In this document: positions 1-7,632 of the stretch, in pieces
Layout: each line of letters opens with the position of its first letter
Position numbering within the stretch: the stretch's first letter is position 1
Origin: Betaproteobacteria bacterium
Lineage (GTDB): Bacteria > Pseudomonadota > Gammaproteobacteria > Burkholderiales > SG8-39
Assembly (NCBI GenBank): GCA_009693435.1
Contig: SHXF01000026.1
Location: forward strand, 1 to 47,067
Length of the DNA: 47,067 nucleotides
Reading direction: 5' to 3'
The notes under the pieces: model-generated
What the model saw: the letters and a program-made list of their open reading frames with translations, nothing else
Database searches by the model: none
What the model was told of the DNA's origin: nothing
Position numbers and translations under genes: made by a program

Positions 1-211
1 TCGATGACCATCCGTAGATGATCAACCCACCGCGCCCGCGCAGCTTGCCTGTCAGCCGCCTTGCCACCTCCCTTGTGCCCTTCCAGGCTCATTCCTCAAT
101 GGAATGTCGAGCCTTCCTCCAGGCTCATACCTCGTTGGACAAGACTCAGCATGGACAGGGGCGGATGCGGATGCTAGTCTTTTCCATGCCATATCACCCG
201 GGAGAAAAAAA
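1..211. other. left-edge non-coding leader with a short imperfect duplication
   Basis: No convincing gene is visible before the first receptor gene. Bases 79-147 hold two imperfect copies of a roughly 34-base unit containing the shared string CCAGGCTCAT, followed in each copy by a CTC and a TGGA-type string. GGAG at 201-204 is the ribosome binding site of the next gene. A promoter for the two receptor genes presumably lies here or to the left of the window, but I cannot identify -35/-10 boxes with confidence. Confidence 0.4.
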
Positions 212-1210
212 TTGAAAACCCGTAGCGCACTCGTTCGCGCCATTTGCGTCACCGCTGCATGCCTGATGTCGGCGAGTCCGTTCGTATCGGAGCCCGCGCA
301 CGCGCAGGACTATCCCACCCGCCTCATCAGGCTCATCGTTCCCCTGGCACCCGGGGGCACCACCGACTCGGTTGCGCGCCTGCTCGCCGCCGCACTCAGC
401 CCGAAGCTGGGGCAGCCGGTGGTGGTGGAGAATCGTCCGGGCGCCGGAACACAGGTCGGCATGGAACACGTGCTGCGGGCGCCGGCGGACGGATACACGC
501 TGTTGCTGGGCGGCACGGACGGCCTGGCAATCCTGCCGGCCATGAAGAAGAAAGCGCCGTTCGATCCGGTCAAGGACTTCACGCCCATTGCCGTAGTGGC
601 GGAAACGCCCCTGGTTTTCGCGACCAATTCGAAGTTCGCGCCGAACAGTTTCGCGGAACTCATCGCGTATGCAAAGTCGAAACCCGGCGCCATACGCTAC
701 GGCTCGCCCGGGGTCGGAACCAGCCTGCATTTGGGTGTCGAGTGGCTGATGTCGGCCACCGGAACGGACATGCTGCACGTCCCCTACAAGGGCGGCGGCC
801 CCATGATGACCGGCATCGTGGCAGGCGAGGTCGATCTGGTGATGACATCGCCGGACTTCGCCAAGCGCTACCAGGATTCGGGACACATGAAAGTCCTGGC
901 GCAGGCCGACAAGACGCGCCATGTCCTGCTGCCCAATTCGCCGACCACGGCGGAAGTCGGATTTCCGGACATACAGGTCGTATCTGCGTTTGCGTTTCTC
1001 GCACCGGCGGGCCTGCCCAGGCCCATTGTCGATCGCATCGCCAGGGAACTGGGCCCGATACTCCAGGACGCAACGCTGAAAGAACGCCTGCTGCAGGTGG
1101 GCGCAACCGCCGCCTACCTGCCACCGAATGATCTCTCGAAACTGATTGCCGAAGAATTTCAGAGATCGACACGCATCGTGAAGGATGCGCGCATCCCGCT
1201 TCAGGACTAG
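212..1210 (+). CDS. tripartite tricarboxylate transporter receptor (TctC/Bug family)
   Basis: Periplasmic solute-binding protein of the Bug (TctC) family, which captures carboxylic acids and hands them to a TctAB membrane pair. I place the start at TTG 212, giving 332 residues, because GGAG at 201-204 is correctly spaced and the protein then begins with a signal peptide (KTRSALVRAI, hydrophobic core, AHAQ cleavage site). Extending the frame to 104 would add residues that do not fit the family. Family hallmarks follow: YPTRLIRLIVP, a PGGTTD loop, VENRPGAG and ADGYTLL. It is a close paralogue of the next gene, with long identical stretches such as HMKVLAQADKTRHVLLPNSP. The ligand is unknown. 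No tctA or tctB gene is nearby, so it may use a transporter encoded elsewhere or act as a sensor. Confidence 0.93.
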   Translation: MKTRSALVRAICVTAACLMSASPFVSEPAHAQDYPTRLIRLIVPLAPGGTTDSVARLLAAALSPKLGQPVVVENRPGAGTQVGMEHVLRAPADGYTLLLGGTDGLAILPAMKKKAPFDPVKDFTPIAVVAETPLVFATNSKFAPNSFAELIAYAKSKPGAIRYGSPGVGTSLHLGVEWLMSATGTDMLHVPYKGGGPMMTGIVAGEVDLVMTSPDFAKRYQDSGHMKVLAQADKTRHVLLPNSPTTAEVGFPDIQVVSAFAFLAPAGLPRPIVDRIARELGPILQDATLKERLLQVGATAAYLPPNDLSKLIAEEFQRSTRIVKDARIPLQD

Positions 1211-1261
1211 TCCCTGACGTCTATCGAGTTCGTCTTTTTCGAGCAATAAAACCTAGGAGGA

Positions 1262-2263
1262 ATGATGAGAAACCGCACCGCACTTGCACGCGCACTAAGC
1301 TTCGCCACCGCCGGCCTGATGCTCGGGGGCCTGATCGCATCCGGGCCGACGCACGCACAGGAGTACCCCACCCGCCCAATCAAGGTCATCGTTCCGTTTG
1401 CAGCAGGCGGGACTACCGACTCGGTGGCCCGCCTGCTCGCTGCCGCCCTCAGCCTGAAACTGGGCCAACCGATGCTGATAGAGAACCGCGGCGGCGCAGG
1501 GTCACAGATCGGCACGGAGGCCGTGAAGCAATCGGCGCCGGACGGCTACACTCTTCTGCTGGGTGACGGCGGCGGGTTGAGCATCCTGCCGAACATCAAG
1601 AAAGTGGCGCCCTTCGATCCGGTCAAGGACTTCACGCCGATCGCCATGGTGGCAGCATCGCCGCTCGTATTTGCCACCAATGCGAAGTTCGCGCCGAATA
1701 CGCTCGCGGAACTGATCGCCTTTGCCAAGACGAAACCCGGCGCAGTGCGCTTCGGCTCACCGGGTGTCGGAAGCATACTTCACCTCGGCGTCGAATGGCT
1801 GATGGCGGCCACCGGCACGGATATGTTGCATGTCCCGTACAAGGGCGGCGCGCCGATGATGACCGGCGTGGTCGCGGGCGAAGTCGAATTCGTCATGACC
1901 TCCCCGGATTTCGCAAAGCGCTACCTGGATTCGGGGCACATGAAGGTCCTGGCGCAGGCGGACAAGACACGCCATGTGCTGCTGCCCAATTCGCCGACCA
2001 CCGCGGAAGCGGGCTATCCAGATATCCAGGTGGTCGCCTGGTTCGCCTTTCTCGGACCCGCGGGCCTGCCCAAGCCCATGGTCGATCGCATTGCGAGGGA
2101 ACTGGTTCCCATCCTCCAGGACGCAACGCTGAAAGAGCGGATGCTGGCGGTGGGCGCCACCCCCGCCTACATGGCACCCGCCGATTTTGCCAAGGTCATC
2201 GTCGAGGATCACCGGGGATGGGGGCGCATCATCAAGACCGCGCGCATTCCGCTGCAGGATTAG
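1262..2263 (+). CDS. tripartite tricarboxylate transporter receptor (TctC/Bug family), tandem paralogue
   Basis: A 333-residue periplasmic binding protein of the Bug/TctC family. AGGAGG lies at 1255-1260; ATG 1262 or ATG 1265 could be used, and the second has slightly better spacing. The signal peptide ends at THAQ, followed by YPTRPIKVIVPF, AGGTTDSVAR, IENRGGAG and PDGYTLL. It lies 51 bases after the first receptor in the same direction and closely resembles it along its whole length, so the two are a tandem duplication and probably cotranscribed. Differences cluster near the C-terminus (residues about 300-325), which could mean a change in ligand choice or only drift. Confidence 0.94.
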   Translation: MMRNRTALARALSFATAGLMLGGLIASGPTHAQEYPTRPIKVIVPFAAGGTTDSVARLLAAALSLKLGQPMLIENRGGAGSQIGTEAVKQSAPDGYTLLLGDGGGLSILPNIKKVAPFDPVKDFTPIAMVAASPLVFATNAKFAPNTLAELIAFAKTKPGAVRFGSPGVGSILHLGVEWLMAATGTDMLHVPYKGGAPMMTGVVAGEVEFVMTSPDFAKRYLDSGHMKVLAQADKTRHVLLPNSPTTAEAGYPDIQVVAWFAFLGPAGLPKPMVDRIARELVPILQDATLKERMLAVGATPAYMAPADFAKVIVEDHRGWGRIIKTARIPLQD

Positions 2264-2329
2264 TTGCGGATCGAGCGCATGGCGTACGCTACAAGGCCGT
2301 CAATCGCCACAACATGTAGCGTGCGCGAC

Positions 2330-2440
2330 GCGCCCGAAGGCGGCCGCGAGGCCGAAGTAGAACGACGCTTCGAAGTTCGTCAGGCCGACCTGCGCGAAGG
2401 TCGGCACATCGGGCATCACCACCGATCGCGGCTGTCCCGA
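2330..2440 (-). pseudogene. relic of a TctC/Bug receptor C-terminal region
   Basis: On the minus strand, one frame reads VVMPDVPTFAQVGLTNFEA followed by SFYFGLAAAFGR. This matches the conserved Bug-family segment (ALPDVPTxxEAGxPxFE, then W-G-x-x-AP). Neither a start nor the remaining roughly 290 residues can be found, because the upstream sequence is occupied by the PaaK-like gene, which ends at 2448. I read it as the leftover of a receptor gene that once preceded or followed the ligase operon. It is short, so the call rests on this single motif. Confidence 0.6.
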
Positions 2441-2447
2441 CACGGCC

Positions 2448-3734
2448 TCACACCGCGCGTGCCTCCGAATAGTCCAGCAGCTTCGACTTGTATTCCGAAC
2501 GCGGCAGGCTGAGCGCAGGCACGAGGCGCACCTCGGGCGTAAACAGCAGCGCCGCGCGGATTTCGCGCGCAATGGCTTCGGCGAGGTCCGCGCCGGGCTC
2601 GCCGTCCGCCATTTCCACCACCACCGGCAGCGGCGGGTCCTGCTTCACACCCCGCAGTTGCGGCCGCACCTGGATGACGCCCGTGACACGCGGCAGAAAA
2701 CGGCTGACCACTTCGCGGATCGCCGAGGGGAACACGTTGACGCCGCGCACGATCAGCATGTCGTCGGTGCGGCCGATGCAGCGCACGCGCAGAGTGCTGC
2801 GCCCGCAACGGCATTGCGAACTCCACACGCGCACATGGTCGCGGCTGCGAAATCGCAGCAGCGGCGCGGCCTCGCGCTTCAGGTGCGTGTACACCAGTTC
2901 CCCCGAGGCGCCGTCCGCCATGGGCACGGGCGAACCGCTTTCCGGATCGATCAATTCCACGTGGATGATGCCGCCGCCGGAAAAATGCATCCCGGCCTGC
3001 GCCTCGCATTCGCCCCACAGCGAGGCGGCCACGTCGCCTATGCCCATCACCTCGTACACCTTTGCGCCGTACAGGGACTCGATGTTGCGCCGGAATTTCT
3101 CCTCGCCTCCGCCGGGCTCGCCCGCCACGGCGAGGCACTGCAGGCCCGCTTCCTTCACCGACCAGCCCCGCGCCGCCGCCCATTCGGCGATATGCAGTGC
3201 ATAGGACGGCGTGCATAGCATGCCCTGGGGCTTGAGCAGGCGCAGCGCGGTGACCAGCCGTTCGGTGTTGGCGCTGCCCACGGGGATATGCGTCACGCCC
3301 ATGGCGTGCAGGGCGTCCAGCGCCGCGCCTGCGACGAAGGGACCGGCATTGTAGGTGGAGAGAACGCGGTGACCGCCGCGAATGCCGCTGCGCGCGTAGC
3401 TCCTGCCGGCGATCTCGCGCCAATCGTCGAGGTCGTTGCGGCTGAGCGGAATATACAGGGGCGTGCCGCTGGTGCCGCTGGTTGAATAAACGCGCGCCGC
3501 GCCGGCAAGATCCACCGCGGCGTGCGCGCCCAGCGGCGGTAATGCGGACTGGCTGTGGCGCAGTTCGTCCTTTTCGGTGAAAGGCAGTGCGGCAATGTCG
3601 TCGATGCCACCGGCGGCGGCAGGCGTATCGAACCCCGCCTCGATCAATTTCCCGCGATAGAACGCGGAGCGTTCGAACAGGTAGCCGAGTTGTGTCCGAT
3701 AGCGCGCATCGTGTTGCGCAGGACTCGTGGTCAT
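2448..3734 (-). CDS. phenylacetate-CoA ligase-like AMP-binding enzyme (PaaK family)
   Basis: Adenylate-forming CoA ligase that would activate a carboxylic acid to its CoA thioester with ATP. The start at 3734 (MTTSPAQHDARYR, 428 residues) follows GAGGTG with good spacing; an upstream in-frame ATG at 3770 lacks this. The phosphate-binding loop YSTSGTSGTPLYIP is near residue 85-98. PaaK-type features include AVAGEPGGGEE, YEVMGIGDVA, GELVYTHL, and the C-terminal GRTDDMLIVRGVNVFPSAI with a later SEYKSKLLDY. PaaK proper is about 435 residues, so it is full length. It is the last gene of a minus-strand catabolic set with the flavoprotein at 3832. An aromatic or alicyclic acid substrate is plausible but not shown by the sequence. 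Confidence 0.88.
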   Translation of the reverse strand: MTTSPAQHDARYRTQLGYLFERSAFYRGKLIEAGFDTPAAAGGIDDIAALPFTEKDELRHSQSALPPLGAHAAVDLAGAARVYSTSGTSGTPLYIPLSRNDLDDWREIAGRSYARSGIRGGHRVLSTYNAGPFVAGAALDALHAMGVTHIPVGSANTERLVTALRLLKPQGMLCTPSYALHIAEWAAARGWSVKEAGLQCLAVAGEPGGGEEKFRRNIESLYGAKVYEVMGIGDVAASLWGECEAQAGMHFSGGGIIHVELIDPESGSPVPMADGASGELVYTHLKREAAPLLRFRSRDHVRVWSSQCRCGRSTLRVRCIGRTDDMLIVRGVNVFPSAIREVVSRFLPRVTGVIQVRPQLRGVKQDPPLPVVVEMADGEPGADLAEAIAREIRAALLFTPEVRLVPALSLPRSEYKSKLLDYSEARAV

Positions 3735-3831
3735 CGTCGCATCACCTCTTTCATGAGACATCCCCGCCATTATGACGGGTCAGGCGGCGGACCCTGCTCG
3801 GAAGCTCGCTGCCCGCCCCGGGGGCTCGTCG

Positions 3832-5418
3832 CTATAGCGCAGCCGCCGCGCGGCCGGCCAGCATTCCGCTGGTGAAGGCCCAGCCCAGGCCGTGGCCGTG
3901 TCCGGTGATGGAGTAACCGCCCTGACCCACACCGCCGGCGGCATACAGGCCGCGTATGACGCCGCCTTGTTCATCCAGCACTTCGAGGCGGTCATTGACC
4001 GCCAGGCCGACAGGCGTCACCAGCACCCAGGACTTCACCGGACCGAGCGCGTGGAACGGCGCCGTCGCCAGCGGTTGCTGGCTGCCGCTGCAGCGGCCAT
4101 TGGCAGCGACGATGGTGGCCTCCAGCTTGCTCGCGTCGAATCCGACTTTGGCCGACAGTTCGGCCAGCGTGTTGCCCGAATGAAAGATGTCGGCGCGCGC
4201 CTTGCGGTAATCGTCGACGTATGCATACGCCACGCCGGGCGCGGTCGAGACGAAATTGGGCCAGACCGAAAATTTCCGCGCCAGGCTGTCGTCGAATATC
4301 AGGTAACCGATGCCCTCGGGCTGCCTGGCAAGCAGCAGGCTGGGCGCGCGCGAATCCTTGTCTCCCGCGCTGTCGGGGCGCGCGCGGCTGCCGACGTCGT
4401 TGAAATTCGGCCCGCCCAGTTCATCGGCAAAACGTTCGCCGTTCCGGTTCACCAGGATGAAACCGTTTTCGAACAGCCGGCGGTCCGGACCGAGCGCGGT
4501 GGTCAGGAACTTGAGCACGAAGGGCCGCAGCAGCGCGTCCGGCAGATGGCGCATCGCCAGCTTGATGATGCGGGCGATGGCACGGTGCGGTGGAATGCGT
4601 TGCACCCAGTTCGGTTTCGTCGGCGGAATGAAACGGATATTCGCCAGGCCGGCCGCGCCGAAGTCGAGCCGCGGCACGATTTTCGCGCCTATCGCCGCCG
4701 CCATGGCGTGGCCGTCCCCCGTGCAGACCGGATTGAACACCTCGACATTTTCCAGCCCCGCCCCGGCGTACTGCTTGAGCATGTCGGGATCGCCCGCAAC
4801 ATCCCCCGATGCAAGCACCACCGCGCGCCCGGCCGTGGCACGCAGCAGGCGGCCGTCCGCCGACTGCGCTTCGACGCCGCTCACGCGGCCGCCCTCCTGC
4901 AACAAGCGCGTGGCGCGCATGCCGCAGCGCACCTCCACGCCCAGGCTGGCGCTGTGACGTTCGAGGTGGTGGATATAGGAGCGCGATCCCGGAATGATCT
5001 GGTGCAGCCGCGGCTTGCGATGCGGTGGCTGCGCCATCGGATCGGTAAACACCACGCCTATCGCCTCGAGGAAATCGACCGCCTCGGCTGCATGCGCGGC
5101 AAAGAGCGCGCGCAGTGCCGGGTTGTCGCCTATGCCGAATGTCTTCACCACGCCGGCCAGGTCCTCGGCATGATGTTCGGGATTGTCTTCTATGCCGGCC
5201 GCGCGCTGCAGCCGGCTGCCGGCGGCCATGATGGAGCCGACGGAAAGCGCCGTCGTGCCGCCCACGCGCTCACCCTTTTCCAGCACCAGCACGCGCGCAC
5301 CCTTGATGCGCGCCTGGCACGCGGCCATCAGGCCCGACCCGCCGCCACCGACCACGACCACGTCGGCGGCGATGACTTCAGTCTGTGCCGATCCGGCACC
5401 TGCAACATTTGCATTCAC
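3832..5418 (-). CDS. FAD-dependent dehydrogenase (3-ketosteroid dehydrogenase / fumarate reductase-like)
   Basis: A 528-residue flavoprotein of the FAD_binding_2 superfamily. The dinucleotide-binding motif VVVGGGGSGLMAAC lies near residues 20-33, followed by VLVLEKGERVGGTTALSVG. A second nucleotide-contact segment, AVVLASGDVAGDP, is in the middle, and the C-terminal flavin-contact segment is GLYAAGGVGQGGYSITGHG. This layout matches 3-oxosteroid 1-dehydrogenases and fumarate-reductase flavoprotein subunits, which insert or remove a C=C bond next to a carbonyl. There is no signal peptide or haem site, so it is cytoplasmic. It lies between a DMT exporter and a PaaK-like ligase in a minus-strand set, which suggests dehydrogenation of a CoA- or keto-activated ring compound. 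The substrate is unknown. Confidence 0.85.
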   Translation of the reverse strand: MNANVAGAGSAQTEVIAADVVVVGGGGSGLMAACQARIKGARVLVLEKGERVGGTTALSVGSIMAAGSRLQRAAGIEDNPEHHAEDLAGVVKTFGIGDNPALRALFAAHAAEAVDFLEAIGVVFTDPMAQPPHRKPRLHQIIPGSRSYIHHLERHSASLGVEVRCGMRATRLLQEGGRVSGVEAQSADGRLLRATAGRAVVLASGDVAGDPDMLKQYAGAGLENVEVFNPVCTGDGHAMAAAIGAKIVPRLDFGAAGLANIRFIPPTKPNWVQRIPPHRAIARIIKLAMRHLPDALLRPFVLKFLTTALGPDRRLFENGFILVNRNGERFADELGGPNFNDVGSRARPDSAGDKDSRAPSLLLARQPEGIGYLIFDDSLARKFSVWPNFVSTAPGVAYAYVDDYRKARADIFHSGNTLAELSAKVGFDASKLEATIVAANGRCSGSQQPLATAPFHALGPVKSWVLVTPVGLAVNDRLEVLDEQGGVIRGLYAAGGVGQGGYSITGHGHGLGWAFTSGMLAGRAAAAL

Positions 5419-5543
5419 GGTGGCGCTTCCTCCTGTAATTTTATTGTCCTCAACGGATTTGCTTCACTCGCGGATGAGTGCGCCAAGCCCTGCGCGTGAG
5501 TGCGCCAGCATATCGCAGTTGTCCTGCGCGGCGGCGGCTTGCG

Positions 5544-6470
5544 CTAGGCAGCGCGCGCCGTTTTCTTCGCCAGTTCGCGGCGCAGGTGCAGATTGTTCGC
5601 AACCAGAGCGCCGATCACGATGACGCCGCCGGCGAGCTCCATCGCGACGTAGGTTTCTCCCTGAAAATAGCGCACCGAGAAGGTGACCACGGGCGTGAGG
5701 TTGGTGAGCAGCATGGCATTGACCGCGCCCACGCGCTTTATACCGGCGACCCAGCACATCATGGCGAACGCGACGCAGCCCAGCGACAGGTAGGCGATGC
5801 CGATCCAGTGCGTCCCCAGGGTGCCCGCGTCGGGAAGTGTCACCCAGCCTGTCGCGGCGCCGGCCACAACCAGCAGCATGCTGACTAAGGCCGCGGGCAG
5901 CAGTGTGAGCGTGGTGAGTTGCAGCGGCGACCAGCCGGGAAAGCGCTCCGCGCCCAGGTTGAAGACCAGTCCCGCAATTACGCCCAGCAGGATCAGGAAA
6001 TCGCCGGCCAGCTCGCGCGGCGTCACCGAGAGCAGCGCACCTTTGGTGACCAGCACCACCACCCCGGCCAACGCGATGGCCATACAGGCGATGGTGAAAT
6101 TGGATGGCCGCCGGTTCTGCGTCAGCCACTGCGTCACCGCACCCATGGAGGGCTGCAGCGCCACCAGGATGGCCGCGTGCTCGGGTCGCGAATACCACAT
6201 GCCGATGAATATCAGCACCGGCGAACCGCTCATGCCGAGCGTGCCCATCACCGAGACCCAGCCCGCCCTGCCCCGGTAGCTGAACGCCGCGCGGCCTTCC
6301 GCCAGCGCCAGCACCGGCAACAGCACCAGCACCCCCAGGACGCTGCGCAGCATCGCCAGCACCACCGGATGCAGCGCGTGAATGAGCTCCTTGGCCACGG
6401 GAAACTGCACGCCCCACAGGGTGACCGCCATCGCCACCATGGCGATACCGAGGGCGAATTGGTGCTTCAT
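5544..6470 (-). CDS. DMT superfamily transporter (EamA family)
   Basis: A 308-residue inner-membrane protein with about ten hydrophobic segments and the internal duplication typical of EamA proteins. The first half starts MKHQFALGIAMVAMAVTLWG with a following QFPVAKELI; the second half begins around residue 150 (ELAGDFLILLGVIAGLVFN). The last helix is followed by a basic tail (RRELAKKTARAA), which is usual for this family. EamA proteins export or exchange small metabolites such as amino acids. It lies between the FAH-family hydrolase and the FAD dehydrogenase on the same strand (gaps of about 104 and 125 bases), so it may move a substrate or product of that pathway. Confidence 0.88.
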   Translation of the reverse strand: MKHQFALGIAMVAMAVTLWGVQFPVAKELIHALHPVVLAMLRSVLGVLVLLPVLALAEGRAAFSYRGRAGWVSVMGTLGMSGSPVLIFIGMWYSRPEHAAILVALQPSMGAVTQWLTQNRRPSNFTIACMAIALAGVVVLVTKGALLSVTPRELAGDFLILLGVIAGLVFNLGAERFPGWSPLQLTTLTLLPAALVSMLLVVAGAATGWVTLPDAGTLGTHWIGIAYLSLGCVAFAMMCWVAGIKRVGAVNAMLLTNLTPVVTFSVRYFQGETYVAMELAGGVIVIGALVANNLHLRRELAKKTARAA

Positions 6471-6574
6471 GGCAACCGGGGGCAGTGCCCGCCCGGGGAC
6501 TTTGCCGGTGCCTGCGCCGCAGTCTTCGCCGGGGTTCTCGCGGGGTTGCTCGACGATGCGGCGATGCGAGTCAC

Positions 6575-7552
6575 CTACACGCTGATGCGGATCGGAAAGG
6601 GCGGCGGAACGCTCACGTGCGGCGCCACTATCCTGTTGCGCAATATGCCGATGCCGCTCACTTCGAGTTCGATCACGTCGCCGTGCTTGAGGAAGCGGCC
6701 GAGTTCGTTGCCGCAGCCGCCGCCCACGGTGCCCGAACCGAGGATTTCGCCGGCGTACATCGTTTCCTCGTCGGAAACGTAGGCCACGACTTCATGGAAG
6801 CTGTGGCGCATCTCGCGCGAATTGCCGCGCGACCACTCTTCCCCGTTTACACGCGTGATCATGGTGAGCGCCTGCGGGTCGGTGATCTCGTCGGCGGTGA
6901 CCAGCCAGGGCCCGAGCGCGTTGCCGGTGTCGAAATCCTTGCCTTTCGCCGGCCCCAGGCCGCCCTGCATTTCCTCGAACTGGGCGTCGCGCGCGGAAAA
7001 GTCGTTGAAGATCGTATAGCCGAACACGTGCGCGGGTGCATCCGACACCGGAATGTTTTTACCTGCTTTCGAGGTGACCAGGGCGATTTCCAGCTCATAG
7101 TCGATCACCTTGGAATAGGCCGGCCAGTGCACATCGGTGTCCGTGCCGACCACGCTGAACGGATTGCCCTTGTAGTAGATGGGCCGCTCGTACCAGACCT
7201 TGGGCAGTTCGATCTTGTCCGGGTCGAGCCGCGCGGTGCCGATGCCGAACAGGTGGCGGTTGGCGCGCGACTGGCGGAAATGTTTTTCGAAGCACAGAAA
7301 ATCGCGCAAGCGGCGTGGCTGCGGCAGCGGCGCGAGCAGCTTCACCGACGCCAGGCCATGCGTCACGCGTGGATTGGCGAGCAGGCGCTTCGTCCCGGAC
7401 AGGCCCTGCTCCCCGGCGTCGATCAGCGCGAGCATGTCGCGAAAATGCGGCGCCGCGTCGGACGCGGTGAAATCGGCCAGCGACTGTTCCCCGGGCAGCA
7501 GTGCGCCGATATGCTGTTCGCCGCCCGGTGCAATGAAGGTGGCCAGTTTCAT
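6575..7552 (-). CDS. fumarylacetoacetate hydrolase family protein
   Basis: A 325-residue FAH-superfamily enzyme, a metal-dependent hydrolase, decarboxylase or isomerase acting on 1,3-diketo or enol acids, often at the end of aromatic degradation. The start MKLATFIAPGGEQHIGAL at 7552 is typical. The metal-binding acidic residues lie in VIDYELEIALV (near residue 145), and the core continues with FGYTIFNDFSARD and GPWLVTADEI. The C-terminal GSGTVGGGCGNELGRFL matches the family signature around the catalytic glycine-rich loop. Its ATG overlaps the stop of a 27-codon ORF (ATGA), which itself overlaps the CoA-ligase stop, so the three are translationally coupled. The substrate is not deducible. Confidence 0.92.
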   Translation of the reverse strand: MKLATFIAPGGEQHIGALLPGEQSLADFTASDAAPHFRDMLALIDAGEQGLSGTKRLLANPRVTHGLASVKLLAPLPQPRRLRDFLCFEKHFRQSRANRHLFGIGTARLDPDKIELPKVWYERPIYYKGNPFSVVGTDTDVHWPAYSKVIDYELEIALVTSKAGKNIPVSDAPAHVFGYTIFNDFSARDAQFEEMQGGLGPAKGKDFDTGNALGPWLVTADEITDPQALTMITRVNGEEWSRGNSREMRHSFHEVVAYVSDEETMYAGEILGSGTVGGGCGNELGRFLKHGDVIELEVSGIGILRNRIVAPHVSVPPPFPIRISV

Positions 7553-7632
7553 CGGGTGTCCCGCCGTGCCGGATGGTCATGGCCGGGAACCGGCCGTGCC
7601 GCGATCGCCTCGAAGCGCACAAGTTGTTTCAT
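7549..7632 (-). CDS. 27-residue ORF coupled between ligase and FAH genes
   Basis: A small ORF (MKQLVRFEAIAARP then VPGHDHPARRDTR) whose ATG overlaps the TGA of the CoA ligase (ATGA at 7632-7629) and whose TGA overlaps the ATG of the FAH gene (ATGA at 7552-7549). Double ATGA coupling is what a real cistron, or a bridging leader that delivers ribosomes to the next gene, would look like. It could equally be the eroded N-terminus of an older FAH gene, since the family often begins with MK-hydrophobic residues. No homologue is recognised, and it is too short for composition to decide. Confidence 0.4.
   Translation of the reverse strand: MKQLVRFEAIAARPVPGHDHPARRDTR

Noticed and set aside
194..1246. 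Long open frames opposite the TctC and other genes
   Set aside because: They are antisense shadows of high-GC coding regions: arginine-, histidine- and alanine-rich, with no family motifs.
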